Shown in pieces: positions 16,850 to 26,536 of a DNA stretch of 64,000 nt. Each line of letters begins with the position of its first letter. The first letter of the stretch is position 1. The position numbers and the translations under genes were made by a program. The DNA comes from Terrisporobacter othiniensis (lineage in GTDB: Bacteria; Bacillota; Clostridia; Peptostreptococcales; Peptostreptococcaceae): assembly GCF_000808015.1 (NCBI RefSeq), contig NZ_JWHR01000064.1, forward strand, positions 118,355 through 182,354. The letters are read 5' to 3'. Under the pieces are notes generated by a model, which worked only from the letters and a program-made list of their open reading frames with translations, was not told the DNA's origin and made no database searches.

Positions 16850-17968
16850 TTATTCAACTGATTTTAACATTTCTTCATATATAGATTTTGTCATATCACA
16901 AATATAAGTAGGCTTTTTATCAAATTCACCTGTCTCAGCATATGCCACTGATGGACAAACATGACATATGGATTTCAAATTACATACACTACATTCTTGA
17001 GGTAAAAATATTTTATTCGTTTCATCTAATATTTCTTTCCAAGCATTCTCAAATCCAATTTCAAATGGATTTGATTTTGGAAAATTCATCATACCACATG
17101 GTGTCATTTCGCCCTTCCAATTTATCCAAAATGTACATCTTCCTGCTCTACAAGACATAGGTATAAGTTTACTCTCCCCTTGTCTTATTTGTTCTTCTCT
17201 TAAACTAACCATATTTTTCATGTTTTGTGATTTTTTAATTAACCCAACCTTACTTAATCTTAACTTTTCACCAATAAATTCATAACATGCTGCTTTTTCA
17301 GATGACATTCTTTCCCCAACGCCAACCTTACTTTTATCTTTTCTTGCTGGTGGAAAAATATAACTTGTGGTTCTAATTTCAATATTTTTTTCTTTTGCAA
17401 ATTTATGTATATCTTCCATATCATTAATATTATACTCTGTTAAAGTCATACTAATTTTAACTGGAATATTAGCATTTTTTAATAAGTCTATTGCATTGCT
17501 GACTTGATCAAACCCATTTGGATTATTACATAGCTTCTCATAAGTTTCATTTGATGAACCATATACAGTAATATTTATCCTAGATGGAGGTATTTCTCTC
17601 AACCATTCTATTGTATCTTTATCAATCATAGTTGCATTTGTATTTATTTTAATAATAAATCCCATCTTAGCTAATTCAGTATAAATTCTCCTAAAATCTT
17701 TTAATAAGAACGGTTCTCCTCCCGTTATCAATAAAAATAACATTCCTGCATCTCTACATTTCTTTCCTAATTCTATCCATTCATCTGCAGTCTTTTCTGA
17801 GTATCCACTACTTTTTATTTGTTCACTAGACATTCTCACATAACACATCTTGCAATTCAAATTACATCTTGGTGATAATTCAAATGTCCCTGCTAGTGGT
17901 ATTTTTTTTACACATGCTTTTCTATATAGATATTCGGTTATTTGTGGTTGTGTATTCTGTTCGTGCAT
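16850..17968 (-). CDS. Radical SAM/SPASM peptide-modifying enzyme (372 aa)
   Basis: The radical SAM cluster motif CNLNCKMC (CX3CX2C) is near residues 33-40, followed by the TGGEP box. The C-terminal SPASM region has the Cys series CRAGRC, CGMM, CSVCNLKSICHVC and a final Cys, enough for auxiliary Fe-S clusters. SPASM enzymes typically modify peptide side chains (thioether, C-C or other crosslinks). ATG 17968 overlaps the TGA of the kinase-like gene by one base, so the two are translationally coupled, and PqqD follows. The target is probably the 85-aa peptide at 18931; the type of modification cannot be read from the sequence. Confidence 0.92.
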   Translation of the reverse strand: MHEQNTQPQITEYLYRKACVKKIPLAGTFELSPRCNLNCKMCYVRMSSEQIKSSGYSEKTADEWIELGKKCRDAGMLFLLITGGEPFLLKDFRRIYTELAKMGFIIKINTNATMIDKDTIEWLREIPPSRINITVYGSSNETYEKLCNNPNGFDQVSNAIDLLKNANIPVKISMTLTEYNINDMEDIHKFAKEKNIEIRTTSYIFPPARKDKSKVGVGERMSSEKAACYEFIGEKLRLSKVGLIKKSQNMKNMVSLREEQIRQGESKLIPMSCRAGRCTFWINWKGEMTPCGMMNFPKSNPFEIGFENAWKEILDETNKIFLPQECSVCNLKSICHVCPSVAYAETGEFDKKPTYICDMTKSIYEEMLKSVE

Positions 17969-18840
17969 CAACTATTCCCCCTTATTTTCCCCAATTCAAG
18001 ATAATCTCTAAGCAAAATAACTGCATCCACATTTGGAAGACAAGTTAACTCTATTATCTCTATATTATTTACTATATCTTCTACTATATCTGATACCTTC
18101 AATACACTTTCTTTATCCCATATATTTACTGTAACTTCACTTATAATTCTCTTATAAGCTTCTATCTTACTTATCTTGCGGATAATATTTTCATTTCCTT
18201 GCTTTAAGACTACTATAATTCCTATTGGATATCTTTCATTTTCACAAATGCTAGAAGATCCACAAAACGGTATGCCCATTGAAAAGTATTTATTATCTAT
18301 TTTTTTAATTAATGCTCTGTCTCCATTTATTATCTTTGCCTTTAGAGTTTCATTCCATAAATTAGCTTGTGTAGACTTTCCTGTCCCTGATGGAGCAGTA
18401 AATAATATACTTTTATCTTTAAATAGAATATTTGATGAATGCAGTACTATACTATTATTTTTTAGAAATAAATCTTCCATTACTAATAGTTCTAATAAAT
18501 GTTTTGTGCTATAAAATGCCTCTTCTTTTCCTTTATAAATATTACAGGTATACTGTGATGAATCTTTTTCAAATTCAACACAAGCATAATCTCCAAATAA
18601 ATCATTCATACCATATACTCTACTTGTTTTCTTTCCATCCTTATATACTTTCATTTTACTGTTTTTAAATATCATTTTTTCATCTTCAAAAACATAAGGA
18701 TTTGAAATTTTAACTTTATATAAAGCATCATATTCTTCATCATTTTTTATATATATAAACTTATCTAATATATCATAGTCATTAAATTTCATATCTGAGT
18801 CTATTGCTATTAAAATATCCCCTATTTTATATGATTTCAT
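17968..18840 (-). CDS. HPr kinase-like P-loop kinase of RiPP cluster (290 aa)
   Basis: The Walker A motif APSGTGKST is near residue 150, preceded by VLHSSNI and followed by INGDRALI (Walker B-like Asp) and GIPFCGSS, the pattern of HPrK/P-like proteins. The N-terminal 130 residues are unrelated to HPr kinases of sugar regulation. Homologous kinases phosphorylate the C-terminal serine of some lasso peptides (established for paeninodin-type clusters). The precursor here ends in Thr-Ser, which is compatible with this. AAGGGAG precedes the ATG; its stop overlaps the radical SAM start. Function inferred from context. Confidence 0.82.
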   Translation of the reverse strand: MKSYKIGDILIAIDSDMKFNDYDILDKFIYIKNDEEYDALYKVKISNPYVFEDEKMIFKNSKMKVYKDGKKTSRVYGMNDLFGDYACVEFEKDSSQYTCNIYKGKEEAFYSTKHLLELLVMEDLFLKNNSIVLHSSNILFKDKSILFTAPSGTGKSTQANLWNETLKAKIINGDRALIKKIDNKYFSMGIPFCGSSSICENERYPIGIIVVLKQGNENIIRKISKIEAYKRIISEVTVNIWDKESVLKVSDIVEDIVNNIEIIELTCLPNVDAVILLRDYLELGKIRGNS

Positions 18841-18873
18841 TTTACCCTACTCCCTTTATGAAAGTGTATCTAT

Positions 18874-18903
18874 AAAATATGGCCATGTCAAAAGACATGA
18901 CCA
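18874..18903 (-). terminator. Attenuator-like hairpin between precursor and enzyme genes
   Basis: Arms TGGCCATGTC (18880-18889) and GACATGACCA (18894-18903) pair with one wobble around AAAA, followed on the minus strand by TATTTTAT. Placed after the peptide gene and before the kinase gene, it would let the precursor be made in excess of the enzymes. Confidence 0.75.
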
Positions 18904-18930
18904 TACCTATTTTTATAGTATATTTAAATT

Positions 18931-19188
18931 CTATGAAGTAAAGAAGTTTCTATTTTCAGGTCCATGATAACAAACCCCATCAAATTTAAATTCAGGATCA
19001 TCCATCCAGCCTCCTAAACAATCATCATTTGCCGTGTTAAATAAATATTCTCCACCTATTGTAAGCCATGAGTGACATACATTCCCATCAGCAAAGTTAA
19101 GTTTTTCTTCGCATGGACTACCAGCACAAATTTCTGACATACTATAATCCTCTATTAAAATTCTTGGTTTTTCATATTGTTTTTTCAT
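18931..19188 (-). CDS. Putative RiPP precursor peptide (85 aa, five Cys)
   Basis: AAGGAGGGGAAAT precedes the ATG. The N-terminal part (residues 1-22, with EKPRILIEDYSMSE) looks like a charged leader; CAGSPC at 21-26 begins a core-like region with Cys at 21, 26, 38, 57 and 73, two Gly-rich turns (IGGE, LGGW), aromatic residues and a C-terminal FFTS. There is no double-Gly export leader followed by a classic short core. It immediately precedes the kinase, radical SAM and PqqD genes and is followed by an attenuator-like hairpin. It starts 31 bp after the VWA protein gene. Precursor identity is inferred from position and composition. Confidence 0.72.
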   Translation of the reverse strand: MKKQYEKPRILIEDYSMSEICAGSPCEEKLNFADGNVCHSWLTIGGEYLFNTANDDCLGGWMDDPEFKFDGVCYHGPENRNFFTS

Positions 19189-19219
19189 ATTTCCCCTCCT
19201 TTGTTATTAAGCTAAAAAC

Positions 19220-22200
19220 CTATTTAAACCATTTTGAAAATAAATTTTTAATTGTATTTTTTATAGTATTAGCAACTTTATCAAGGGTATTATTTTTATC
19301 ATTACTTGGATTTTCATTAGGCTGCTCATCTGTACTATCTTCAGTTTCATTATCATCTTTTGATGAATCACTACCTTCAATACTATTTCTATCTAATGTC
19401 ATTTTTACAGTATATTCTCCTACCTCTATATTTGACAGTATTGATGGTTGAATTAAAGGTTCTTCATCATAAGTAAATTTAATATTAGTTAAAGATACTA
19501 TTGCATCACTATCTCCTGTATTTGTAATTACTACATACGCTTCACCATTATCATCAAATACTATTGCATTAGTAACATCGTAATACATATCTGTAGCACT
19601 ATTTAGTGTGAAATCTTTAGTAGAATTAACATTAGAACCTATTGCAACTTTAGTTGATCCACTTGGTGCTTTTGCTCCTATTTTTATTGATGTAGGAGTT
19701 GAAGATTTTAACTTAAATCCTATTGAGTTACCTTTTGAAAGATAAACTTCATTATTAGGTCCTAAATCTTTATAATTTGATATAGTTGGTGTATCTCCTT
19801 TTGAGTCCACAAATACTATTCCTGTTGCATTTGTATCTGATGTTAAGCTATCTGTATCAAGTAATAGATTTCTTATTTCTTTAACAATGGCATTGGCTTC
19901 TTTGTCATTTTTATATTGATTATTTGCTTCTGCTGCATCTTCTCCATTTGGATCTATTGGATTATATATACGTATTCCATCTATATAAACTGTACTTGGA
20001 GTTGTTTCTCCTGCTGAATTAGTTGATTCACTTATAGTTATTACAACTCTATATTCACCATAAGTTAAATTATTTACATTAACTACAGGTATTTGATATA
20101 AAGCTCCTCCCTCAGTTTCATATACTGTGTTTCTTGCAATATTTTTAACTAATTTACCATTAGAATTGTATACCCTTACTTTCATCCATCCTGTATTATT
20201 ATCAGTTCTACTAATTAAATCAAAACCCGTTCCTTTGAATTTAAATTCAGCAGTAGCAGATTGACCATCTTTTGCTGTTACAACATGTGCTGATCCATAG
20301 CTAAAAGTTCCATCATTTGAATACGAACTATCTTTACCATATGTTGCATCTGAGCCTTGATTACTATCTTGTTCTTCTTTTTCTGTAGCATTATAAGAAG
20401 TATCCTCTGCTACAGTCCAACCACCTCCAAATATGATTCCATTTGTTCCATCTGGATTATCACTACCAAAGTTATCTTCATAGTAAACTGAAGTTGCTGG
20501 TATTACAGATATAGAAGAATATTTATAGAAATCATCTTCTTGACCTTCGCTATTAGTAGTTGTTCCTGTTGCTTCGTAATAGAATTTATCAATTCCACTC
20601 ATATATTTTGATAATGTATAAGTTACATCACCAGTGTTATTTTTAACTTTTGCTGAACCAAATTCTTCATTTGCAGTTTCTAAAAATGCATCATTATGAT
20701 TTTTTGAAACTCCTGTATTTAATTCAGTGCCTATACTTGTTCCTTCTTGCTTCGCGATACCATTTAATTTAATATTTTTCAAACCATCATTTGATAAAAC
20801 ATTAAATGTTATTGGTTTTCCATAATCAAGAACAATAGAATCTGATTTCAGATCAGTACTTGTCATAACACCAAATGCTACAGATGATGTAGTATATGGT
20901 GTATCAGTATTAGATACTTTTGTACTCTTATCGTTATCTGAGTAAGTTCTTACTGCACCAGCTTGACCTACTCCTGTTATCTTATAAAATGCATCATTAT
21001 TATGTAATGTATATCCATTTGGAGTATTATCTGATGCTTTTATATCAACATTTTGGCCTTTAGTAAGTCCTTTTGTTTCTGATGAAATTGTCTTTCTATA
21101 TTCATAAGGAACTACTGTGCCTGCACTATTGATAGGTTGACCTTCTTTATTAACTAAATAATATTCAACTTTAACATTTGCGCTCTTCCATGGTAGAGAA
21201 GGCTTTGCAAATTCTTTTTCCCATGGTTTATTATTTATATTTGTATAATTTAATTTTGCCGATTCATTAGTATCATAGTTTCCAGCATCTCTAGTTCCTT
21301 CCATAGAACCTGTTAAATATACTGGGTAACTTAGTACTATCTCTTCTTCTGTAATATCTCCTATAGTCCAAGTAAATATTTCTGTACTTAAATCATAAGT
21401 AAAGTTTTTAGCTACTATCTTATTATCTACAATAATATTTGCATCTGTTTTCTTATCTGATTTTGCAATTTTTCCGTCTTTACTAAAAGTAACTGTTTCT
21501 TTAGTAGTAAATTGATTTGTACGCTTACCTTGGTCATCTAGTTTATAACTTAGAACTTTTATTGTTGTATCAAAATCAGTTGGGAATGTCGCTGCAGTTA
21601 CACCTGATGGATATTGTTGTCCCATTTGCAAATTAAAACTACTACCCATTTTATCTGTTACACTAGCATTAGTACCTGCTTTTTTAATAGCTGTACCTAT
21701 GTTAACAAAAGCATCATCTAGTTCACTTGCACTTTGAACTGAGTAAAAAGTATCTGACGATGATGCCATCCAATCTCTTAATATCTGCTCTGTTTGCGCT
21801 TTTGAAAATCCACTATAATCAGCTAAACCAAATCCAACTGTATACATAGTAGCTGGAAGATTTTTAACATTAGTTGAATATTTGTGAGTTGTTGCTACTC
21901 CTGCATTAACTAAGTTATTATATGTTCGATCTGACATTCCAACACCATAGTCATTATACCCATTTTGTGGCGCTCCATCACTTAAGAATAATACAGATTG
22001 CTCTCTGTTATATCCACTTTGACTTTTAGCTGTATTTAAAATATTATAAGCAGATTTTACACCTGCATCATAGTTTGTATTACCTCTTCTTACGGTATTG
22101 CTCAAACTATTTATTGCATTTTTCAAAGTAGTTTTATCATCACTTAGCGCTACTAATGTTGTTGCATCATCATTAAATGTAACTATAGCAATACGGTTAT

Positions 22201-23377
22201 TTGAAGAACTTCCATCTGCATTATCTTCTAAAACTTTTTCTATAAATTTAATAGAAGCTTCCTTTGCAACCTGAGCTCTAGTTTTATTAGTACCACTTAC
22301 CTTTGTATTCATACTGTAAGATCTATCAAATACTAATACTGCATCTACGCCTTTTTTAGATGGAACACCCGTAACACCAAGTTCAATTCTTGCAAGACCG
22401 GTACTGTCGAAACTTGATTTTGTATCATCAGTAACATCTTTGCTAACTCTTACCGAACCTTGGTTTGGATATTCTGCATCATCTGGTATTGTTGGATCTA
22501 TCGCTGTTATTGTTGAATCTTTAACTTCTACTTTAAATATAAATGTTTGATTTTCATATTTTACTGTTACAGTTTTTTCTCCTACTGAAGAACTATCAAA
22601 TCCAGTAACTTCTACACCATCTTCTGTTAAAGATATATCTTGTTTAGTTCCATCATCTCCTGATTTTGTTATTTTTCCTCCAGTTAAATCTATACTTTGT
22701 CCTACTTTATATGATGTTTTTGTTGGTTGTGTAAAAGTGTAAGTATAGTTAACTGTTATTGGTATTTGTTTGTATATTGTCATTTTATAAGTTGATTCTG
22801 AGGATCCATCACTCTTGATTTGTTTTCCTAAAAACATATTATTTTTATACTGTAAATAATTACTTTTACTAGTTAAATAAGAATAATCATAATATATATT
22901 AAAATACTCACCATTCTTAGCTACTACTAAGTCATCACCTTCGATATTCATACTTACAGAGCCATTATTTACACATAACTTCTTTCCTGACATATTACTT
23001 ATCTTAACATCTGATGCACTACTACTTACTGTCTTACTAAAATTCCATAATACACTATTGTCAACATTAGTAATATCATAAAATCCGTCACTTCTGTTTG
23101 TAATACTTACACTTGTATCATTACTATTGCTATCACCTTTATTATTTAATGCCACACTATTACTTCCATAAACAATTAAATAATTGTCACTAGTACTATC
23201 TATCTTACTAACTTTTTCATATTTATATGTAGTTGCTGTTGCTGCTAAAGTTTGTGGTCTACTAGCTGCTTTACTACTTTTTTTACTTACCTGATCTGCA
23301 AATGATGATACAGAACTAAGAGGAAGTACTGTAATAGTCATAGCTAATGCTAAAAGTGTCGACATGAATTTCTTCAT
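19220..23377 (-). CDS. Large secreted VWA-domain surface protein (1385 aa)
   Basis: A signal peptide is evident (MKKFMSTLLALAM..., cleavage after SSFA near 27). A Big_3-like Ig domain (YKVGQSIDLTGGKI..., about residue 220) is followed by a VWA domain with the MIDAS motif DRSYS, then a MucBP-like segment (VKVEYYLVNKEGQPI) and beta-rich domains with GFDLISR and VYIDGIRIYNP. It ends in an acidic linker and a short basic amphipathic tail, with no LPXTG. ATG 23377 is the preferred start; the TTG at 23389 overlaps the weak ribosome site. It probably acts as an adhesin or matrix protein. It is likely co-transcribed with the RiPP precursor, 31 bp downstream. Confidence 0.85.
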   Translation of the reverse strand: MKKFMSTLLALAMTITVLPLSSVSSFADQVSKKSSKAASRPQTLAATATTYKYEKVSKIDSTSDNYLIVYGSNSVALNNKGDSNSNDTSVSITNRSDGFYDITNVDNSVLWNFSKTVSSSASDVKISNMSGKKLCVNNGSVSMNIEGDDLVVAKNGEYFNIYYDYSYLTSKSNYLQYKNNMFLGKQIKSDGSSESTYKMTIYKQIPITVNYTYTFTQPTKTSYKVGQSIDLTGGKITKSGDDGTKQDISLTEDGVEVTGFDSSSVGEKTVTVKYENQTFIFKVEVKDSTITAIDPTIPDDAEYPNQGSVRVSKDVTDDTKSSFDSTGLARIELGVTGVPSKKGVDAVLVFDRSYSMNTKVSGTNKTRAQVAKEASIKFIEKVLEDNADGSSSNNRIAIVTFNDDATTLVALSDDKTTLKNAINSLSNTVRRGNTNYDAGVKSAYNILNTAKSQSGYNREQSVLFLSDGAPQNGYNDYGVGMSDRTYNNLVNAGVATTHKYSTNVKNLPATMYTVGFGLADYSGFSKAQTEQILRDWMASSSDTFYSVQSASELDDAFVNIGTAIKKAGTNASVTDKMGSSFNLQMGQQYPSGVTAATFPTDFDTTIKVLSYKLDDQGKRTNQFTTKETVTFSKDGKIAKSDKKTDANIIVDNKIVAKNFTYDLSTEIFTWTIGDITEEEIVLSYPVYLTGSMEGTRDAGNYDTNESAKLNYTNINNKPWEKEFAKPSLPWKSANVKVEYYLVNKEGQPINSAGTVVPYEYRKTISSETKGLTKGQNVDIKASDNTPNGYTLHNNDAFYKITGVGQAGAVRTYSDNDKSTKVSNTDTPYTTSSVAFGVMTSTDLKSDSIVLDYGKPITFNVLSNDGLKNIKLNGIAKQEGTSIGTELNTGVSKNHNDAFLETANEEFGSAKVKNNTGDVTYTLSKYMSGIDKFYYEATGTTTNSEGQEDDFYKYSSISVIPATSVYYEDNFGSDNPDGTNGIIFGGGWTVAEDTSYNATEKEEQDSNQGSDATYGKDSSYSNDGTFSYGSAHVVTAKDGQSATAEFKFKGTGFDLISRTDNNTGWMKVRVYNSNGKLVKNIARNTVYETEGGALYQIPVVNVNNLTYGEYRVVITISESTNSAGETTPSTVYIDGIRIYNPIDPNGEDAAEANNQYKNDKEANAIVKEIRNLLLDTDSLTSDTNATGIVFVDSKGDTPTISNYKDLGPNNEVYLSKGNSIGFKLKSSTPTSIKIGAKAPSGSTKVAIGSNVNSTKDFTLNSATDMYYDVTNAIVFDDNGEAYVVITNTGDSDAIVSLTNIKFTYDEEPLIQPSILSNIEVGEYTVKMTLDRNSIEGSDSSKDDNETEDSTDEQPNENPSNDKNNTLDKVANTIKNTIKNLFSKWFK

Positions 23378-23549
23378 TATTTTCCCCAATTAATTTTTCC
23401 CCCTTTTCAAAATCTTTGTTAATTTATCTTTAGAAAAACTAAAAATAAATCCCCCCCTTATTAAAAGATTAAGATAAATCAACCCCATAAATTTTATATA
23501 AATATTAAATTATAGATCTAGCTAAAATCCACAATTAATAATATTTATT

Positions 23550-24359
23550 TTACTCTGATGGAACATTATCCACCATTAATATATGACTTCCATTTTTATA
23601 GAAATGAGAAGTTTCAGCTTCCAATATTGCTCCTGCTTTCATATTTTCAAATTTTGCTCTATATGTAATACCACCTAAATATGCGCCCCCATTTTGTATA
23701 TTTTTGTAGTATACATATACTGTTCCTAAGTCTTTATCTGAAATATTTTTTATTTTTATCTTCTTGTCTTCTGAGCTTACTATTTGAATTTGCTTGTCCA
23801 TCATTGGCATTTTTTCTATTGTTGCATCCAATGAGTCTACTACTTTATACTTGTCATCTTCTTTATATTCAACTTTTCCACTTGATTCCATAACTAGAGC
23901 TGATGTTTTAGGTTCTAAATTTGATACCTTAAAAGTTACTGTATCCTTTTTATTTATTTTTACATTTATTTCTCCATATTGAATGACTTGATCTGAATTG
24001 TTTTTAACTAGAATAGAGAGAACATTAGCTGTTGGTGTGTCGCTGCCATCTTCTACAAATGGACCTGTATATTGTCCTATGTTTTCTATTACTAAATTTG
24101 TATTCTCCACACTATAAGGTAGCTTTAGTCCACCTACTTTTTCTTTTGTATTTTCGTTGAATCCTGATATGTCTTCTACTTTTGCTGAGTCTGCTTTTGG
24201 AATTTCTATAGCTTCACTTTCTACTTCAGTAGAGTTTGAGCCTTTATTTGAATTACTATTTGGTAAATTTTTGTTGTTAAACCACAATCCTCCCCCAAAG
24301 ATTGTAACTACCACAATAATTCCGGTAACTATTTTCCCCTTTTTATTCAACTTTTTCAT
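23550..24359 (-). CDS. Membrane-anchored extracellular protein of unknown function (269 aa)
   Basis: An N-terminal TM helix (residues 10-26, IVTGIIVVVTIFGGG) and an Asn/Ser-rich linker lead to a beta-rich extracellular domain with NVLSILVKNNSDQVIQYG and GGITYRAKFENM. No Cys lipobox. I do not recognise a family. Similar folds with two DUF-like beta domains are often accessory surface proteins. It lies 172 bp upstream of the VWA gene in the same direction with no terminator visible between, so it may belong to the same transcription unit. GGGGAG lies very close to the ATG. Confidence 0.8.
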   Translation of the reverse strand: MKKLNKKGKIVTGIIVVVTIFGGGLWFNNKNLPNSNSNKGSNSTEVESEAIEIPKADSAKVEDISGFNENTKEKVGGLKLPYSVENTNLVIENIGQYTGPFVEDGSDTPTANVLSILVKNNSDQVIQYGEINVKINKKDTVTFKVSNLEPKTSALVMESSGKVEYKEDDKYKVVDSLDATIEKMPMMDKQIQIVSSEDKKIKIKNISDKDLGTVYVYYKNIQNGGAYLGGITYRAKFENMKAGAILEAETSHFYKNGSHILMVDNVPSE

Positions 24360-24573
24360 CTCCCCATTAAGTTTTCATTATTACTAATATAATAAATTAT
24401 ACCACATTTTACCATTCTAGAAACTCCTATATGTACATAATTTCGTACTTATTTAAAAAACTTACTTTATATATGTATACAAAAATTTTATTTGTTAATT
24501 ACTTTCAATTGTTTATAATAGAATCTTCTATTTACACAAAAATTACCTCATCAAAACTGAAGCAACTCTTCTT

Positions 24574-26334
24574 CTAAAAATCCTTTATCAATCTCTCAAC
24601 TTCCATACAATCAATCTCTGCTACGCTACCTCTATCAATTTTATAAACTCTGTCACACATACTCAGCACACTAGGTCTATGAGTAGTAACAATACAAGTT
24701 CTCGCATATCCCATATCCATAATATTTCTAAGAACTTCCCTCTCCGTATAAACATCCAGCGCAGAAGTTGCCTCATCTAGCAACAATATTGGACTTCTTC
24801 TAAGCAAAGCTCTAGCAATGGACAACCTCTGAGCCTGACCTTCAGAAAATCCACCACCTCTCTCACCAACTTTACTCTCCAATCCTTCTGGTAACTGCTT
24901 CACAAAATCCCATGCACAAGCAGCCTTCAACGCTTCCACAATCTCATCATCAGTGGCATTTTCCTTCACCATTCTCATATTATCACCTATAGTTCCAGAG
25001 AATATGGTATTTCCCTGTGGTACATAAGCAAAAAATCTTCTAGTATTTGCAGAAATCTTACACTCCACACCAAAGGCATCTTTCACCACTGCCTTACCTT
25101 TTTTAGCATTAATAAGACCCAACAACAATCTCACCATGGTAGTCTTTCCTTCACCAGAAGGTCCAACTAAAGCTACTATTTCTCCTGGATTAGCTTCCAC
25201 ATAAGCCTCTTCAAACACTACTTTATTCTCATCATAATTATACATAACATCTTCCAACTTCACTGAAAGACCCTTATCCAAACCTCCTTTTTCCACTAAC
25301 TTAACCTTCTCATCATCTATTTTCTCTTCATGAGGCAAATCAAAAAACGCCATCAATCTTCCTGCTGAAGTAGTTGCTGAAATTGCAGAAGGCACCAATC
25401 CAACTAGTGCTGAAAAAGTACCTGTCAAAGATCCTGACAACTGTAAAAATAAAGTCATGGTACCATAAGTAATAGCTCCACTCCACAGTCTATACACTCC
25501 CCATCCAAAACATGAATAAGAAACCATCATCCCCACCAAGGACATAAAAGAAGAAGTGTATATAGAAAATTTATTGTAATCCATATATACATCTTTGTAT
25601 TTTTCCTGCATATCTATCAGTCTTCTACTGAAAAGTCCAATCAAATCAAATGATTTAATGGACTGTATATTTTGAAATGATTCTTCATTAAATGCCATTA
25701 CATCACTGGAAACTTCTCTAGTTCTCTTATTATAAAATCTCATTTTTGTCATAAGCATTTTTGAAAAAATTAGCATAACTGGTGCACTAAGTAGTGCTAA
25801 AGCTGCCATGGTTGGATCATAATACAAAATTATACCCAATGCTCCTAAAAACTGTGCCAACTTTGTAATCAAGCTGGGAACCCATCCTAGAACACTGTTT
25901 GACACTGTTCCCACATCTGAGTTCAATCTATTAAGTAAATCTCCACTATGGAATTTCGTCATAGACAACCAATCAGTGGTCATTATTTTATCATAAACTT
26001 CTCTTTGTATTTCATTATTAACTTTTACACTAATTTTTGCTGTGATTCTAGAGGATACAGCTTTGATAATTACACCTAGTATTGCCATTGCTATAATCAG
26101 AAACACGATATATCCTATGTTTCTTTTGTCCACCCCTGTTACTGCATCTATAAGGTATTTGGATGCCACACTTCCACCCAAGCTCATGCCAGTTCCTACT
26201 ACCCCTAATAAAATGTAGAAAAGTATGGCTATCTTGTATCTCTTTGCATATTGATACATCCACTTGGTTTCTTCCCACATCTCCTGTAGCATACCTTCTT
26301 GTATTTTTTTTACTACTTTTTTTATAAAATTCAT
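24574..26334 (-). CDS. ABC transporter, fused permease and ATPase (586 aa)
   Basis: Six TM helices in residues 30-310 precede a nucleotide-binding domain with Walker A GPSGEGKTT, the variant signature FSEGQAQR (LSGGQ in most), Walker B ILLLDEATSALD and the H-loop TTHRP. This is a half-transporter that would act as a homodimer, of the type used for lipid, drug or peptide export. AGGGGAGA precedes the ATG. It sits alone, 215 bp downstream of the small membrane protein gene. Export of the nearby RiPP product is possible, but it lacks the C39 peptidase of bacteriocin exporters and nothing ties it to the cluster directly. Confidence 0.9.
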   Translation of the reverse strand: MNFIKKVVKKIQEGMLQEMWEETKWMYQYAKRYKIAILFYILLGVVGTGMSLGGSVASKYLIDAVTGVDKRNIGYIVFLIIAMAILGVIIKAVSSRITAKISVKVNNEIQREVYDKIMTTDWLSMTKFHSGDLLNRLNSDVGTVSNSVLGWVPSLITKLAQFLGALGIILYYDPTMAALALLSAPVMLIFSKMLMTKMRFYNKRTREVSSDVMAFNEESFQNIQSIKSFDLIGLFSRRLIDMQEKYKDVYMDYNKFSIYTSSFMSLVGMMVSYSCFGWGVYRLWSGAITYGTMTLFLQLSGSLTGTFSALVGLVPSAISATTSAGRLMAFFDLPHEEKIDDEKVKLVEKGGLDKGLSVKLEDVMYNYDENKVVFEEAYVEANPGEIVALVGPSGEGKTTMVRLLLGLINAKKGKAVVKDAFGVECKISANTRRFFAYVPQGNTIFSGTIGDNMRMVKENATDDEIVEALKAACAWDFVKQLPEGLESKVGERGGGFSEGQAQRLSIARALLRRSPILLLDEATSALDVYTEREVLRNIMDMGYARTCIVTTHRPSVLSMCDRVYKIDRGSVAEIDCMEVERLIKDF

Positions 26335-26472
26335 TAGTCTCTCCCCTATAATTTTTCCCTTGTATTAATGATTGTATTTTAAAATGATACATTGTCAACA
26401 ATTTTTCATATTTAAACTATACTTTTATAATAAACTTGCTTAATTCATGTCGCTTTGGTAAACAATTAAAAT

Positions 26473-26520
26473 AAAAAATACCTCAATTTTTGGATTTTAA
26501 TTCAACAATTGAGGTATTTT
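26473..26520 (-). terminator. Intrinsic terminator after murJ
   Basis: 14-nt arms AAAATACCTCAATT (26475-26488) and complement (26507-26520); the A-run gives a minus-strand U-tail. Located 16 bp beyond the murJ stop. Confidence 0.85.
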
Positions 26521-26536
26521 ACATTTAATATTCTAT

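Noticed and set aside
24574-26334. Dedicated exporter of the RiPP product
   Set aside because: It lacks a peptidase domain and is separated from the cluster by two surface-protein genes, so the link is unsupported.
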